A stretch of DNA of 64,000 bases, from contig NZ_LZTA01000049.1 in assembly GCF_001665875.1 (NCBI RefSeq), positions 1 through 64,000 on the forward strand. The letters are read 5' to 3'. This DNA comes from Mycobacterium sp. 852002-40037_SCH5390672. Its GTDB lineage: Bacteria; Actinomycetota; Actinomycetes; Mycobacteriales; Mycobacteriaceae. The notes under the pieces were generated by a model that ran no database searches, was not told the origin of the DNA, and was given only the letters and a program-made list of their open reading frames with translations. The position numbers and the translations under genes are program-made. Shown here piece after piece: positions 37,535 to 46,767 of the stretch (position 1 is its first letter; every line of letters begins with the position of its first letter).

Positions 37535-38056
37535 ATGACTTCTTATGACACGTTCCACAACGTCGGGTTACTGATCCTGCGGCTGGTGTTGGGCGTGACG
37601 TTGGCGGCGCACGGCTACAACAAGTTCTTCGGCGGTGGCCGTATCCCGGGCACCGCGCGCTGGTTCGAGAGCATCGGCATGAAGCCCGGTAAGTTCCACG
37701 CCACCGTGGCCGCGACGACGGAAATGGCAGCGGGTCTGGGGCTGGCTGCCGGATTGCTCACCCCGATCCCGGCGGCGGGCTTCGTCTCGCTGATGCTGGT
37801 CGCGGCCTGGACGGTGCACCGGGCCAACGGCTTCTTCATCGTCAAGGAGGGCTGGGAATACAACCTGGTACTGGCGGTCAGCGCCGTGGTCGTGGCCACG
37901 CTGGGCGCGGGCAAGCTCAGCCTGGATTACCTGGTCTTCGGGAAGAACTGGATGGACGGCTGGCACGGGTTACTGATCTCGGTGGTGCTCGGCCTGGGCG
38001 GGGCCATCGGCCAGCTGGCGATCTTCTACCGCCCGCCGGCCAAGCAAGCCGGTTAG
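37535..38056 (+). CDS. DoxX-family membrane protein
   Basis: A 173-residue protein with four hydrophobic segments and the DoxX signature LILRLVLGVTLAAHGYNKFFGGG near the N-terminus, followed by ARWFESIGMKP and AATTEMAAGLGLAAGLL. In mycobacteria a DoxX protein forms a membrane complex with SodA and SseA that ties detoxification of reactive oxygen to thiosulfate handling; whether this paralogue does the same is unknown. Start from the leaderless -10. Divergent from ppdK with 217 bp between. Confidence 0.85.
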   Translation: MTSYDTFHNVGLLILRLVLGVTLAAHGYNKFFGGGRIPGTARWFESIGMKPGKFHATVAATTEMAAGLGLAAGLLTPIPAAGFVSLMLVAAWTVHRANGFFIVKEGWEYNLVLAVSAVVVATLGAGKLSLDYLVFGKNWMDGWHGLLISVVLGLGGAIGQLAIFYRPPAKQAG

Positions 38057-38058
38057 TC

Positions 38059-38202
38059 ATGGGCCGCCGCCGTCCTCGTCGCCGTCCGCGAGGAGTTTTC
38101 GGGGTGGTGGAAGGTGTTGTCGTCGATCTGAATGAAGATTCGACTACGGTCGCCCGGGCCGTCGCGCTCCCCTGTCGAGAACGGACAGCACCGAAGGACT
38201 GA
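38059..38202 (+). pseudogene. Possible short remnant ORF after DoxX
   Basis: A 47-codon frame starting 3 nt after the DoxX stop. After a very basic start its middle reads GVVEGVVVDLNEDSTTVARAV, faintly like the N-terminus of ISL3-type transposases. No terminal repeats or further transposase sequence follow. It may equally be non-coding. Confidence 0.15.
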
Positions 38203-38235
38203 CCCTGGTTCGACGACCATTCGCACTACTACGAC

Positions 38236-38472
38236 ATGGGCGGCGAAGCGCTACACAACATGACCGAAATCACCACAGGTCATGGCAATGACCTGGCGAC
38301 CGAACACATGCTGGCCCCGCTCCGAGATGAAGCAAAGATTTCCACTCCTACCGAGGTGCACACTCCCTTTGGAACGATTCCGCTACCCCATGTCGAAATT
38401 CAGACGCCCGTCACGGTCGATCCCGAATGGGATAGACCTTCCAGCTCTGTCACCAAAGACCATGGTTTCTAG
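38236..38472 (+). CDS. Small hypothetical protein upstream of LppA-like lipoprotein
   Basis: A 78-residue, mildly acidic protein without signal or membrane segment. It contains TEITTGHGNDLATEHMLAPLRDEAKI and a Pro-rich C-terminal half (HTPFGTIPLPHVEIQTPV). The upstream in-frame sequence (WFDDHSHYYD before the ATG) also looks coding-like up to a TGA at 38200, so this may be the remaining C-terminus of a longer protein. The start could be 38236 or 38260; neither has a ribosome binding site. The last 11 nt overlap the lipoprotein gene, implying cotranscription. Confidence 0.45.
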   Translation: MGGEALHNMTEITTGHGNDLATEHMLAPLRDEAKISTPTEVHTPFGTIPLPHVEIQTPVTVDPEWDRPSSSVTKDHGF

Positions 38473-39010
38473 TAAAAGTCGCTTCCTGCGATGGACGATG
38501 CGGCTGGCACCTTTAGCTGCCGCTCTTATGTTGGGAGGATGTTCGCCGATGTTCCCGCCCAGGCACGACGCCGGCCGCCCCGAGCAGCCACTGTCCGATG
38601 ACCAAACCCGCGCTCAAGTCATCGACCCGGCAAAACAGATCGTGACAACAACGGCCTTGCAAAATGTCTCAGGTGTATTCGGGTGGGAATCGTGTAATGA
38701 CCAGGGCGACCCACCCTTCCGTGGCCGGGTGGACGTATCGTTTGATCCGCCCCCTGGCGTCGACCAAGGCGCCTATTTCGAGCAGATCGCACAGACAATG
38801 GTGTCCCACGGCTGGTCGGCCGGCGCGCCACCAGGGCGACGCTCTTTTGGCGCAGTGATCCACAAGAACGGCGTCATGGCGGTCATCGGCAAGAGCGGCG
38901 GCACACTCAAAGCCGGCTCTGTCGAACTTTCCGGCGAGTGTCGCAACATGGGCGACCATCGACGCGACGGCACCTGGTACGACGTCACACATGAGTTAAC
39001 CGGGCGATAG
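38462..39010 (+). CDS. LppA/LppB-like lipoprotein
   Basis: A 182-residue predicted lipoprotein: basic start (SSKSRFLRWTMR), hydrophobic stretch, and lipobox LMLGGC with Cys at about residue 29. The mature part (QVIDPAKQIVTTTALQNVSGVFGWESCNDQGDPPFRG, then HGWSAGAPPGRRSFGAVIHKNGVMAVIG) resembles the M. tuberculosis LppA/LppB (Rv2543/Rv2544) family, of unknown function. Two Cys (ESCND and GECRN) may pair. ATG 38462 overlaps the end of the small gene upstream. This pair is not in the M. tuberculosis Rv1127c-Rv1133c interval, so it is an insertion relative to it. Confidence 0.8.
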   Translation: MVSSKSRFLRWTMRLAPLAAALMLGGCSPMFPPRHDAGRPEQPLSDDQTRAQVIDPAKQIVTTTALQNVSGVFGWESCNDQGDPPFRGRVDVSFDPPPGVDQGAYFEQIAQTMVSHGWSAGAPPGRRSFGAVIHKNGVMAVIGKSGGTLKAGSVELSGECRNMGDHRRDGTWYDVTHELTGR

Positions 39011-39102
39011 CCGGCCCCTCGTTGGTGAGATGACCAGGCGACGGCCGCGACAAGAAACGGCCCGCTGAAACCACTGAAGCAAAAGCGGCACAAGTGATTT
39101 GG

Positions 39103-40491
39103 CTACGCGACCGCCGCGGTCTCGGCGTCGGCCACCTCGGCAGCGGCGCGCTCGCCGGAGCGGATCGCGCCGTCGATCCACCCGCACATGATGGCCGAGC
39201 TTTCGGTTCCGGCCCAATGGATCCGGCCGCAGGGCTCGCGCACGGTGTAGCCGAATTCGGTCATCACGCCGGTGGGGGCGTGGCTGATCATTCCGCCGCC
39301 GGAATAGCGCTCGGTGGTCCAGTTCTGCAGGTGAAATTCGCGGGGTGATTTGGCCTTGCTGCCGAACCGATCGATGAGTTCGCCGATCAGGATCGACCGC
39401 TGTTCGGCCTCGTCGAGCCTTGTCAGCCGGCGGGCGGCGCGTCCCTCGGTGACGACGCACATGATTCCCGGGTCTCCGGTGTCCGTGCAGGCGTCGATGG
39501 TCAGGGTGGCCGGGGATTCCGGCGCGGCTGACTGACCGGAGAATCCGTCGTCCCGCCAGAACGGCTCGTCGTAGAAGATGGAGGTCTTGATGACCGCGCC
39601 GCTGGGCATGCGCTGGTGCAGAAATGCCCGGTCCACCGGGAGCATTGGCTCATAGAGGATCGAGGTGGCGATCGCCAGCGGGATCGCGACAATGACTCGG
39701 CGCGCCCGGACCGTCAGATCGGCCGCGCTGATTGTCACACCGTCGGCGTCCTGGGTGATCTGCCGGACCGGCTGCGAGAGGTGCAACGCGTCGCCCAATG
39801 CGTTCACCATCGGGCGGTGCAGTGCGGCCATCCCTCCAACAGGGCGGGCATCTTGGGAGCCGCCCTTGCCCGAAATCGCGAAGTTGAGTCCGCCCGCCGA
39901 CGCCGTCTGCAGCAGTCCCCACAGCAACGACGTCTCAGACGCTGCCGAGGTGTACAGGCCGGCGAAGGCCATGTCCAGCATTTCGGCGGCCTCCTTGGAG
40001 ATGGAATTCTTTTCAATCCATTGCCCGATGCTGATTCGGTCCCACTCCTGGGCCTTCTTCGCGTCCCACGGGGCTTCGTGCGGAATCTCTTTGCACATCT
40101 TCTCGATGGCGGCCAAACCGAGGCCAATGTTGGCGACCGCCCACGGGCTCATGGTCCACGGAATGGCGCCGCCGTAGCGGTGTTTCTTACCGCCGACGAT
40201 CATCATCGCGTCGCCGTCGTTGTGCTGTTTGTACTCCGGGACGCCGAACTCATGCATCAGCGCATAAATCCGGTCCTGGCCGGGTCCGATCCACGCGCCG
40301 CCGCGATCGACCCACGTGCCGTCCGGTCGCGTCTCGGTGAAGGTGCGGCCACCTACCCGTTCACGCGCCTCCAGCAAGGCCACCGAATGACCCGCCTGTT
40401 GGAGCCGCAGGGCGGCCGTCAAACCGGCGAATCCCGCTCCGACCACGCAACAATCGACCTCAGACACGGTTGGCTCCTCAACCTCGCCCAC
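39103..40491 (-). CDS. FAD-dependent amine oxidase (AofH-like)
   Basis: A 462-residue flavoprotein of the monoamine oxidase/phytoene desaturase-like superfamily. It opens with VVGAGFAGLTAALRLQQAGHSVALLEARERVGGR (dinucleotide-binding GxGxxG plus Glu), has the WVDRGGAWIGPGQDRI segment, and ends with IHWAGTESSAIMCGWIDGAIRSGERAA, the C-terminal FAD motif. It oxidises a primary amine to aldehyde, ammonia and H2O2; the substrate is unknown. GTG 40491 gives the full frame; a GTG seven codons later (VSEVDCCVVGAG) is equally possible. Divergent from the membrane protein gene that has a KstR box. Confidence 0.85.
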   Translation of the reverse strand: MGEVEEPTVSEVDCCVVGAGFAGLTAALRLQQAGHSVALLEARERVGGRTFTETRPDGTWVDRGGAWIGPGQDRIYALMHEFGVPEYKQHNDGDAMMIVGGKKHRYGGAIPWTMSPWAVANIGLGLAAIEKMCKEIPHEAPWDAKKAQEWDRISIGQWIEKNSISKEAAEMLDMAFAGLYTSAASETSLLWGLLQTASAGGLNFAISGKGGSQDARPVGGMAALHRPMVNALGDALHLSQPVRQITQDADGVTISAADLTVRARRVIVAIPLAIATSILYEPMLPVDRAFLHQRMPSGAVIKTSIFYDEPFWRDDGFSGQSAAPESPATLTIDACTDTGDPGIMCVVTEGRAARRLTRLDEAEQRSILIGELIDRFGSKAKSPREFHLQNWTTERYSGGGMISHAPTGVMTEFGYTVREPCGRIHWAGTESSAIMCGWIDGAIRSGERAAAEVADAETAAVA

Positions 40492-40681
40492 CCCAGCAGC
40501 AAACTACACCGACCGTGCGCCGGTGGTGGCCGGTTAATGCAGATTTCCGCGCGTGTTCGCGCTGCCGGAGGGCCTCGGGTGTCGGGTCGGGCGACCGGTG
40601 ATCCCGCCGGAGAATTTCCTACGACAGAAATGACTCGGCCGCGGGGCGAAGGTTTCTTGCCCACGGTTGCAGCACGCACGC

Positions 40682-40697
40682 CTAGAACACGTTCTAG
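40682..40697. promoter_or_regulatory. Perfect KstR operator
   Basis: CTAGAACACGTTCTAG is a perfect palindrome (7-bp arms around AC) and an exact match to the KstR consensus. It overlaps the TAGTCT -10 (40695-40700) of the gene starting at 40709, so KstR binding would block transcription. It is 190 bp from the start of the divergent amine oxidase gene. Confidence 0.85.
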
Positions 40698-40708
40698 TCT
40701 GTGAAACC

Positions 40709-42457
40709 ATGGGATTTCTGAAGCCCGAGCTGCCGCAGCTCGACATGGCCGAATGGAACAAGGGCACCCGTAGCGACAAGATCCGGCCGATGGCCGAACA
40801 CTGGGCCGAGGTCGGTTTCGGCACGCCGGTCGTGCTCCACCTGTTCTATGTCGTCAAAATTCTGCTCTACATCCTCGGCGCGTGGCTGTTCGCGTCGGCC
40901 ACCAACGGCCTTGGCGGGTTCACGCACGTCGCGTCGTGGTGGTCGGAGCCGATCGTGTTCGAGAAGGTCGTGCTCTACACGATGCTCTTCGAGGTGGTCG
41001 GGCTGGGATGTGGCTTCGGGCCGTTGAACAACCGGTTCTTCCCGCCGATGGGTTCGATTCTGTACTGGATGCGGTTCGGCACCATCCGCCTACCACCATG
41101 GCCGGATCGGGTGCCGCTCACCAAGGGCACCAAGCGCAAGCCGGTCGACGTCGCGCTGTACGGGCTGTTCGTACTGTTCACGCTGGCGGCGCTGTTCGCC
41201 GATGGCACCGGACCGATGCCCGAATTGGGCACCACGATCGGGCTGCTGCCCGCGTGGAAGATCGTGCTGATCCTGCTGCTTCTGGCGGTGGTCGGTCTGC
41301 GCGACAAGGTGATCTTCCTGGCCGCCCGCGGCGAGGTCTACGCGACCATGGCCGTGACATTCCTTTTCGGTGCGCCCGACATGCTCGTCGGGTCCAAGGT
41401 GGTGTTCCTGGTGATCTGGATGGGCGCCGCGACCTCCAAGCTCAACAAACACTTTCCGTTCGTGATCTCCACGATGATGTCGAACAACCCGCTGGTGCGG
41501 CCCCGCTGGCTGAAACGGCGCTTCTTCGAGCATTTCCCGGATGATCTGCGTCCCGGACGCCTGTCCCGCGGGCTGGCGCACCTGAGCACCGCCATCGAGA
41601 TGTTGGTGCCGTTACCGCTCTTCTTCTGTCACGGCGGCTGGCCCGTCACAATCGCCGCCGTCGTGATGGTGTGTTTCCACTTGGGGATCCTCGTCTCGAT
41701 TCCGATGGGCGTGCCGCTGGAGTGGAACGTCTTCATGATCTTCGGGGTGCTGTCGTTGTTCGTCGCACACACCCACATCGGGCTGCGTGACCTGAAACAC
41801 CCGGTGGTGGTGGCAGTACTGTTCGTCGTCATCGCCGGAATCGTGCTGTTGGGCAACATGTTTCCGCGCAAGATCTCGTTCCTGCCCGGGATGCGTTACT
41901 ACGCCGGCAACTGGGACACCACATTGTGGTGCATCAAACCCTCGGCCAACGACAAGATCGGCCGGGGCATCGTGGCGATCGCCAGCATGCCGCAGGCCCA
42001 GCTGGAGCGGTTCTACGGCAGCCCGGAGGCAGCGCAGATCCCGATCTACATGGGATATGCGTTCCGCGGCTTCAACACTCACGGCCGGGCGCTGTTCACG
42101 CTGGCGCACCGCGCGATGGCGGGCCAGAACGAGGACGACTACGTCATCACCGACGGCGAGCGGATCTGCAGCACCGCGATCGGCTGGAACTTCGGCGACG
42201 GCCACATGCACAACGAGCAACTGATCGCCGCCCTGCAGGAGCGCTGCCACTTCGAGCCCGGCGAGGTCCGCGTGGTTCTGCTTGACGCCCAACCGATTCA
42301 CAAGCAGACGCAGGCCTACCGGTTGGTCGACGCGGCGACCGGTGAATTCGAGCGCGGCATCGTCCGGGTCGCCGACATGGTTGTCCGCCAACCATGGGCC
42401 GACGACGTTCCGGTCGAACTGGTCTCGGACCGGACGTCCGACGTCACGCCAGAGTGA
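40709..42457 (+). CDS. DUF3556 polytopic membrane protein, KstR-controlled
   Basis: A 582-residue protein with a soluble N-terminus (MGFLKPELPQLDMAEWNKG), about ten hydrophobic segments between about 45 and 400 (for example LHLFYVVKILLYILGAWLF, LFVLFTLAALFADG), and a soluble C-terminal domain of about 180 residues (YAGNWDTTLWCIKPSANDKI onwards). This arrangement is that of the DUF3556 proteins of actinobacteria, without a known role. The perfect KstR box over its promoter predicts induction during growth on cholesterol or related sterols, so a role in sterol uptake or metabolism is a reasonable inference. ATG 40709 lies 8 nt after a TAGTCT -10, so the leader is minimal. Confidence 0.82.
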   Translation: MGFLKPELPQLDMAEWNKGTRSDKIRPMAEHWAEVGFGTPVVLHLFYVVKILLYILGAWLFASATNGLGGFTHVASWWSEPIVFEKVVLYTMLFEVVGLGCGFGPLNNRFFPPMGSILYWMRFGTIRLPPWPDRVPLTKGTKRKPVDVALYGLFVLFTLAALFADGTGPMPELGTTIGLLPAWKIVLILLLLAVVGLRDKVIFLAARGEVYATMAVTFLFGAPDMLVGSKVVFLVIWMGAATSKLNKHFPFVISTMMSNNPLVRPRWLKRRFFEHFPDDLRPGRLSRGLAHLSTAIEMLVPLPLFFCHGGWPVTIAAVVMVCFHLGILVSIPMGVPLEWNVFMIFGVLSLFVAHTHIGLRDLKHPVVVAVLFVVIAGIVLLGNMFPRKISFLPGMRYYAGNWDTTLWCIKPSANDKIGRGIVAIASMPQAQLERFYGSPEAAQIPIYMGYAFRGFNTHGRALFTLAHRAMAGQNEDDYVITDGERICSTAIGWNFGDGHMHNEQLIAALQERCHFEPGEVRVVLLDAQPIHKQTQAYRLVDAATGEFERGIVRVADMVVRQPWADDVPVELVSDRTSDVTPE

Positions 42458-42463
42458 CGGTGA

Positions 42464-42497
42464 AGCCCGAGCGCCACGCCGGCGTGACGCTCGGGCT
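42464..42497. terminator. 34-bp near-perfect palindrome between convergent genes
   Basis: AGCCCGAGCG at the left and CGCTCGGGCT at the right flank CACGCC/GGCGTG, with one C-A mismatch, giving a stem of about 16 bp. It lies between the stop of the DUF3556 gene (42457) and that of metE (42509). A smaller hairpin (CGTCAC/GTGACG, 42443-42460) spans the first stop codon. Together they probably terminate transcription from both sides. Confidence 0.7.
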
Positions 42498-42508
42498 GAC
42501 GACAAGGG

Positions 42509-44788
42509 TTAGACGCCGGCGCGGACCTGCTGGGCGGCGGCAACCATGTTCTTCAGCGACGCGCTCACCTCGTCGGAGTTGCGGGTCTTCAACCCGCAGT
42601 CGGGGTTGACCCACAGTCGCCCGGCCGGCACGGCGCGCAACGCCGCCCGGAGCGACTCGGCCATCTCGTCCGTGCTCGGCACCCGCGGCGAGTGGATGTC
42701 GTAGACCCCCGGGCCCACGCTGTTGGAGAAGCCGATCGCGTTCAGGTCGTCCAGCACCTCCATGTGCGAGCGTGCCGCCTCGAGGGACGTCACGTCGGCG
42801 TCCAGGTCGGCGATGGCCCCGATCACCTCGCCGAATTCCGAATAGCACAGGTGGGTGTGGATCTGGGTGGAGTCCGCGACGCCGGAGGTGGCCAAGCGGA
42901 AAGACCCGACGGCCCAACGCAAGTAGTCCTCCTGGTCGGCGCGACGCAGCGGCAGCAACTCCCGCAGCGCCGGCTCATCGACCTGGATGACCGCGATGCC
43001 CGCCGCCTGTAGGTCCACGGTCTCGTCACGAATGGCCAGCGCCACCTGGTAGGCGGTGTCGGCCAGCGGCTGGTCGTCTCGGACGAACGACCACGCCAGG
43101 ATCGTGACCGGCCCGGTCAGCATGCCCTTGACCGGCTTGTCGGTCAGTGACTGCGCGTATTTGGCCCATTCCACCGTCATCGGGTGCTGGCGGATCACCT
43201 CACCGAAGAGCACCGGCGGGCGCACGCAGCGGCTGCCGTAGGACTGCACCCAGCCGTTCTTGGTGGCGAAGAAGCCGTCCAGCTGCTCGGCGAAGTACTG
43301 CACCATGTCGTTGCGCTCCGGTTCGCCGTGCACCAGCACGTCGATGCCGAGGTCCTCCTGCAACTTGATGACGTCGGCGATCTCCTGCTTCATCCGCCTC
43401 TGGTACTCGGCCTGGTCGATCTCGCCGGCGACCAGCGCGGCGCGGGCCTTGCGGATCTCGACGGTCTGCGGGAACGACCCGATGGTGGTGGTCGGCAGCG
43501 GCGGCAGCTGCAGCCGCGCCTCCTGGCTGGCCCGTCGCTGGACCGCGTCACCCCGGTGCGAACCCGACGCGACGATGGAGTCGATGCGGGCCCGGATGCG
43601 GTCGTTGTGCAGCCGCGGATCCTTCTTGCGGGAGGCGACGGCCGCGTTGGAGGCCGCGATCTCGTCGGCGACGGCGTCGCGGCCCTCGTTCAGCGCGCGG
43701 GCGAGCGTCACCACCTCGGCGACCTTCTCCCGTCCGAACGCCAGCCAGCTGCGCAGCGCGTCGTCCAGGCCGGTCTCGGGCTCCAGCGAGTACGGCACGT
43801 GCAGCGTCGAGCAGGACGTCGAGACCGCCACATGGGCCGCCGAGTCCCGCAGGATGGCCAGCTTGCCCAGCGCCGACTCCAGGTCGGTGCGCCAGATGTT
43901 GCGCCCGTCCACGACACCGGCGACCACGGTCTTGCCGGCTAAGCCGGGCGCCCCAAAAACAGAAGCCACCGCGGTGTCGGCGCCGTAGACCAGGTCGACA
44001 CCGATCGCCTCGACCGGTGTGCGGGCCAGCCCGGCCAGGGAGGCGCCGGGGTCACCGAAATAGGTGGCGACGTAGATGGCCGGCCGGTTGCTCACCGAGC
44101 CGAGCTTGTTGTAGACCGCCTCGGCCAGCGCCGGCGCATCGGGGGAGATGTCGGTGACCAGCGCGGGCTCGTCGAGCTGGACCCACGTGGCACCGCCGTC
44201 GGCAAGCAGCGACAAGAGCTCGGAGTAGATCGGAATCAGCTCCTGCAGCCGCTCGATCGGTGCGCCACCGCCGTCGACGGCCTTGCTCAACAGCAGGAAC
44301 GTGACGGGGCCGATGACCACGGGGCGGGCCGGAATGCCCTGTTCGAGAGCCTCTTTCAGCTCCGAGAGCACCTTGTCCGGATTGAGCGAGAACGTGGTCG
44401 AGGGCCCGATCTCGGGAACGATGTAGTGGTAGTTGGTGTCGAACCACTTGGTCATCTCCAGCGGGGCGACGTCCTTGTTGCCGCGCGCCGCGGCGAAGTA
44501 GCGGTCCAGATCGTCGGCAACCTGCGCGGCGCGCGCCGGCAGGGCGCCGAGCATGACCGCGGTGTCGAGCACCTGGTCGTAGTAGGAGAAGGTGTTGACC
44601 GGCACCGAGTCCAGTCCGGCGTCGGCCAGCCCCTTCCAGGTGTCGCGGCGCAGTGTGGCGGCGACCTTTTCCAGATCCGATCGGCTGGTCCGGCCGGCCC
44701 AGTAGCCCTCGGTGGCGCGCTTGAGTTCGCGCTTCGGACCGATGCGTGGCGAGCCGACAACCGTTGCGGTGAATGCTTGAGGGGTCAC
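42509..44788 (-). CDS. metE: Cobalamin-independent methionine synthase
   Basis: Transfers the methyl group of 5-methyl-THF-triglutamate to homocysteine with zinc. The 759-residue length equals Rv1133c. The N-terminal barrel starts with [19 protein letters not shown]; the C-terminal catalytic barrel has [25 protein letters not shown] (His and Cys-domain ligands), [13 protein letters not shown] and the late [12 protein letters not shown] with the zinc Cys. The GTG at 44788 has GAAGGA upstream. A cobalamin riboswitch precedes it, so it is expected to be shut off when B12 is available and MetH can work, as shown in M. tuberculosis. Confidence 0.96.
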   Translation of the reverse strand: MTPQAFTATVVGSPRIGPKRELKRATEGYWAGRTSRSDLEKVAATLRRDTWKGLADAGLDSVPVNTFSYYDQVLDTAVMLGALPARAAQVADDLDRYFAAARGNKDVAPLEMTKWFDTNYHYIVPEIGPSTTFSLNPDKVLSELKEALEQGIPARPVVIGPVTFLLLSKAVDGGGAPIERLQELIPIYSELLSLLADGGATWVQLDEPALVTDISPDAPALAEAVYNKLGSVSNRPAIYVATYFGDPGASLAGLARTPVEAIGVDLVYGADTAVASVFGAPGLAGKTVVAGVVDGRNIWRTDLESALGKLAILRDSAAHVAVSTSCSTLHVPYSLEPETGLDDALRSWLAFGREKVAEVVTLARALNEGRDAVADEIAASNAAVASRKKDPRLHNDRIRARIDSIVASGSHRGDAVQRRASQEARLQLPPLPTTTIGSFPQTVEIRKARAALVAGEIDQAEYQRRMKQEIADVIKLQEDLGIDVLVHGEPERNDMVQYFAEQLDGFFATKNGWVQSYGSRCVRPPVLFGEVIRQHPMTVEWAKYAQSLTDKPVKGMLTGPVTILAWSFVRDDQPLADTAYQVALAIRDETVDLQAAGIAVIQVDEPALRELLPLRRADQEDYLRWAVGSFRLATSGVADSTQIHTHLCYSEFGEVIGAIADLDADVTSLEAARSHMEVLDDLNAIGFSNSVGPGVYDIHSPRVPSTDEMAESLRAALRAVPAGRLWVNPDCGLKTRNSDEVSASLKNMVAAAQQVRAGV

Positions 44789-44940
44789 GATATTCGTCCT
44801 TCAATCGACGTGGTGGTCACCGCCGGCGGACGTGCAGTCGATCCGTCAGCGGTGCGTACCCGAGTACCAACCGCAACGGCTGCAGCCGAACGCCCATTCC
44901 TCGAGGCGATGAGCCGCCGGACGCGGCGCGCCCGGCACAG

Positions 44941-45098
44941 CTGGCAGGTCTCCGGACTCGCAGGCGTGCACTCGATGGTGCTCCTAATGGCCATCGCTTC
45001 CCGGTCTGGTGACCAGTGCTGTTGACGGCGGTCGTTCCTGCATACCGTTGCGGGACAGTCCCGGATTCCCACCGGGTTCCCTCTTACGAAGCGTTACT
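44941..45098 (-). ncRNA. Cobalamin riboswitch upstream of metE
   Basis: On the minus strand the aptamer elements occur in the right order: AGAGGGAACCCGGTGGGAATCC, then CCCGCAACGGTATG, then a GGTCACCAGACCGGGAAG segment, and finally the B12 box GAGTCCGGAGACCTGCC at about 44943-44959. About 150 nt separate the aptamer end from the metE GTG and would hold the expression platform. High cobalamin should reduce metE expression. Confidence 0.93.
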
Positions 45099-45167
45099 AA
45101 CGCTGCTCCGTTCGATGCCGGCGCCGCGGGCGCGGCGACAGCAGACCAGCTGCGACAAGCAGTTTAG

Positions 45168-45809
45168 TCAGCCCGCCAGCGCCTCGGCGATCGGGATGTC
45201 GCCGTTGTTGAATTCGATGGTCCGCCGGATGGTCGAATCGTCGGCCAGCGCGGCGGCGGCGACGAGCGCGACGTCGGCGCGGGACACCTCACCTTTGCCG
45301 CGTCCGACGACGATCCGGCCGGTCGCCGGTTCCAAGGTGAGCCGGCCCGGCCCCAGCACCGTCCAGTCCAGGGCGCTGTCGCGCAGGTGGGCGTCGGCGG
45401 CGGCCTTCGCCTCGGCATAAGGGAAAAACGGATTGTCTTGGGGCACACCGTGATCGGGGCCCGCACCGAAGTAGGACACCATGACGAACCGCTTGACGCC
45501 CGCCTGTCCGGCGGCGTCGATCACCCGGATCGCCGCGTCGCGGTCGACTGCGTAGGTCCGCGCCGGGTCGCCCCCGCCCGCCCCGGCGGAGAAGACGACC
45601 GCGTCGTGCCCGGTCACCAGATCGGCCAGGGCGTTCGTGTCGAGCCGTTCGATGTCGGCGACCACCGGCTCGGCGCCGGTGGCGGCAACATCGTCGGCTT
45701 GCTCTGGATTGCGGAAGACCGAGCTCACCTGGTCGCCGCGTTCGGTCAGATTACGGGCCAGCTGCAGTGCGACCTTGCCGTGCCCGCCGAAGACGATGAT
45801 GCGTGCCAT
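45168..45809 (-). CDS. Atypical SDR, NAD(P)H-binding NmrA-like oxidoreductase
   Basis: A 213-residue protein with the Rossmann motif IIVFGGHGKVALQLARNL (GxxGxxA type), the conserved VVFSAGAGGG, VSYFGAGPD and YAEAKAAAD segments, and DWTVLGPGRLTLEP, which are typical of the YwnB/YtfG/BVR-like atypical SDRs. These bind NAD(P)H and act as reductases or redox sensors. It begins 19 nt after the stop of the SDR gene on the same strand and is probably in one operon with it under operator site A. Confidence 0.82.
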   Translation of the reverse strand: MARIIVFGGHGKVALQLARNLTERGDQVSSVFRNPEQADDVAATGAEPVVADIERLDTNALADLVTGHDAVVFSAGAGGGDPARTYAVDRDAAIRVIDAAGQAGVKRFVMVSYFGAGPDHGVPQDNPFFPYAEAKAAADAHLRDSALDWTVLGPGRLTLEPATGRIVVGRGKGEVSRADVALVAAAALADDSTIRRTIEFNNGDIPIAEALAG

Positions 45810-45828
45810 GTCTGCGACGGTACCGACG

Positions 45829-46671
45829 TCAAAGTTTGACCCGCCCCATGATGATGTCGATGATCGGCTTGCCCGGCGGGTAGGCGTTGGTGAGCGATGC
45901 CATCGTGTGCCCGTAGTCGACCAACAGCGTGATGCCGCTGACGCCGAACGCGGCGGCGCTGTTGAGGAACGCCATCACGTCGCCCATCTGCTCCGGGGTG
46001 TGCACCTTGGAGCCGGTCTCGTCGCGGTAGTCCTGCGCGAAGGTCAGCCACAGGTCGGCGTTGGATTGGGCCAGCGGGGTGTCGGTGGGACCCGGGCAGA
46101 TCGCGTTGATCCGAATGCCCTTCTTGAGCAGGGGATAGCCCTGGGTCGCGACGTAGGCGTTGACGACCTTTTTGGAAAAGCCGTAGTGGATGATGCCTTC
46201 GGCTTCGTGCGCCTTGACCCACTCCTGCGCCGACGCGAAGTCCGGCGTGGCCAGGAACTCGGTCAGCAAGTCCAGGTCGCTTTCCCAGCCCATCCCGGCG
46301 ACCGAGGAGATGAAGCAGATCGCCGAACCGGAGGGCAGCTGGTTCTTCTCGAGCAGGCGTTCGATGAGATGGCGGTGGCCGAGGAAGTTGATCGCCATCA
46401 GGTCGGTGGTGCCGTCGGCGATGCCGGCGGCCGAGAACACGGCGTGGATCGGACCGTCCAGCTGTTCGAGCGCGGCGTCGATCGACGCGGTGTCACGCAG
46501 GTCGACCTGGATGGACTTGGCGACGTCGTAATTCACCGGCGCGTAGTCCATCACGATCACTTCAGCCCCCAGCTCGGCCGCTGACTTGGCCGCGGCGGCG
46601 CCCATGCCAGTCGCGCCACCGACAACGAGAGCGCGCTTGCCGTCGTAGCGCAACCGATCGACAATGGTCAT
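45829..46671 (-). CDS. Short-chain dehydrogenase/reductase
   Basis: A 280-residue classical-type SDR: cofactor motif VVGGATGMGAAAAKS (about 17-31), substrate-site FISSVAG and the catalytic YGFSKKV (YxxxK, about 166). The late ICPGPTDTPLAQS fits SDRs acting on hydroxysteroids or hydroxyacyl-CoA. The ATG at 46671 with AAGGGGA upstream is preferred to a TTG at 46698. Operator site A (46728-46742) lies 57 nt upstream in its promoter region, making it a direct target of the double-TetR regulator encoded next door. Confidence 0.88.
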   Translation of the reverse strand: MTIVDRLRYDGKRALVVGGATGMGAAAAKSAAELGAEVIVMDYAPVNYDVAKSIQVDLRDTASIDAALEQLDGPIHAVFSAAGIADGTTDLMAINFLGHRHLIERLLEKNQLPSGSAICFISSVAGMGWESDLDLLTEFLATPDFASAQEWVKAHEAEGIIHYGFSKKVVNAYVATQGYPLLKKGIRINAICPGPTDTPLAQSNADLWLTFAQDYRDETGSKVHTPEQMGDVMAFLNSAAAFGVSGITLLVDYGHTMASLTNAYPPGKPIIDIIMGRVKL

Positions 46672-46727
46672 GGAAATCCCCTTCTCGGATAATGCCAACG
46701 CGGTTCTAACTGCTCAACTGTATGGGT

Positions 46728-46742
46728 AACAGTTATTTGGTT
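46728..46742 (+). promoter_or_regulatory. Regulon operator site A
   Basis: AACAGTTATTTGGTT, 13 of 15 to the consensus AACARATATTWGGTY built from seven sites in this window. It lies between the end of the regulator gene and the start of the SDR gene. Arms TAACTG and CAGTTA around it form a further inverted repeat (46707-46736). Confidence 0.65.
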
Positions 46743-46767
46743 CAATACCGGGGCCACTTATTCAGAC

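Noticed and set aside
46707..46736. TAACTG/CAGTTA inverted repeat as the true operator
   Set aside because: It occurs only once; the 15-bp AACARATATTWGGTY element is the part shared with six other promoters.
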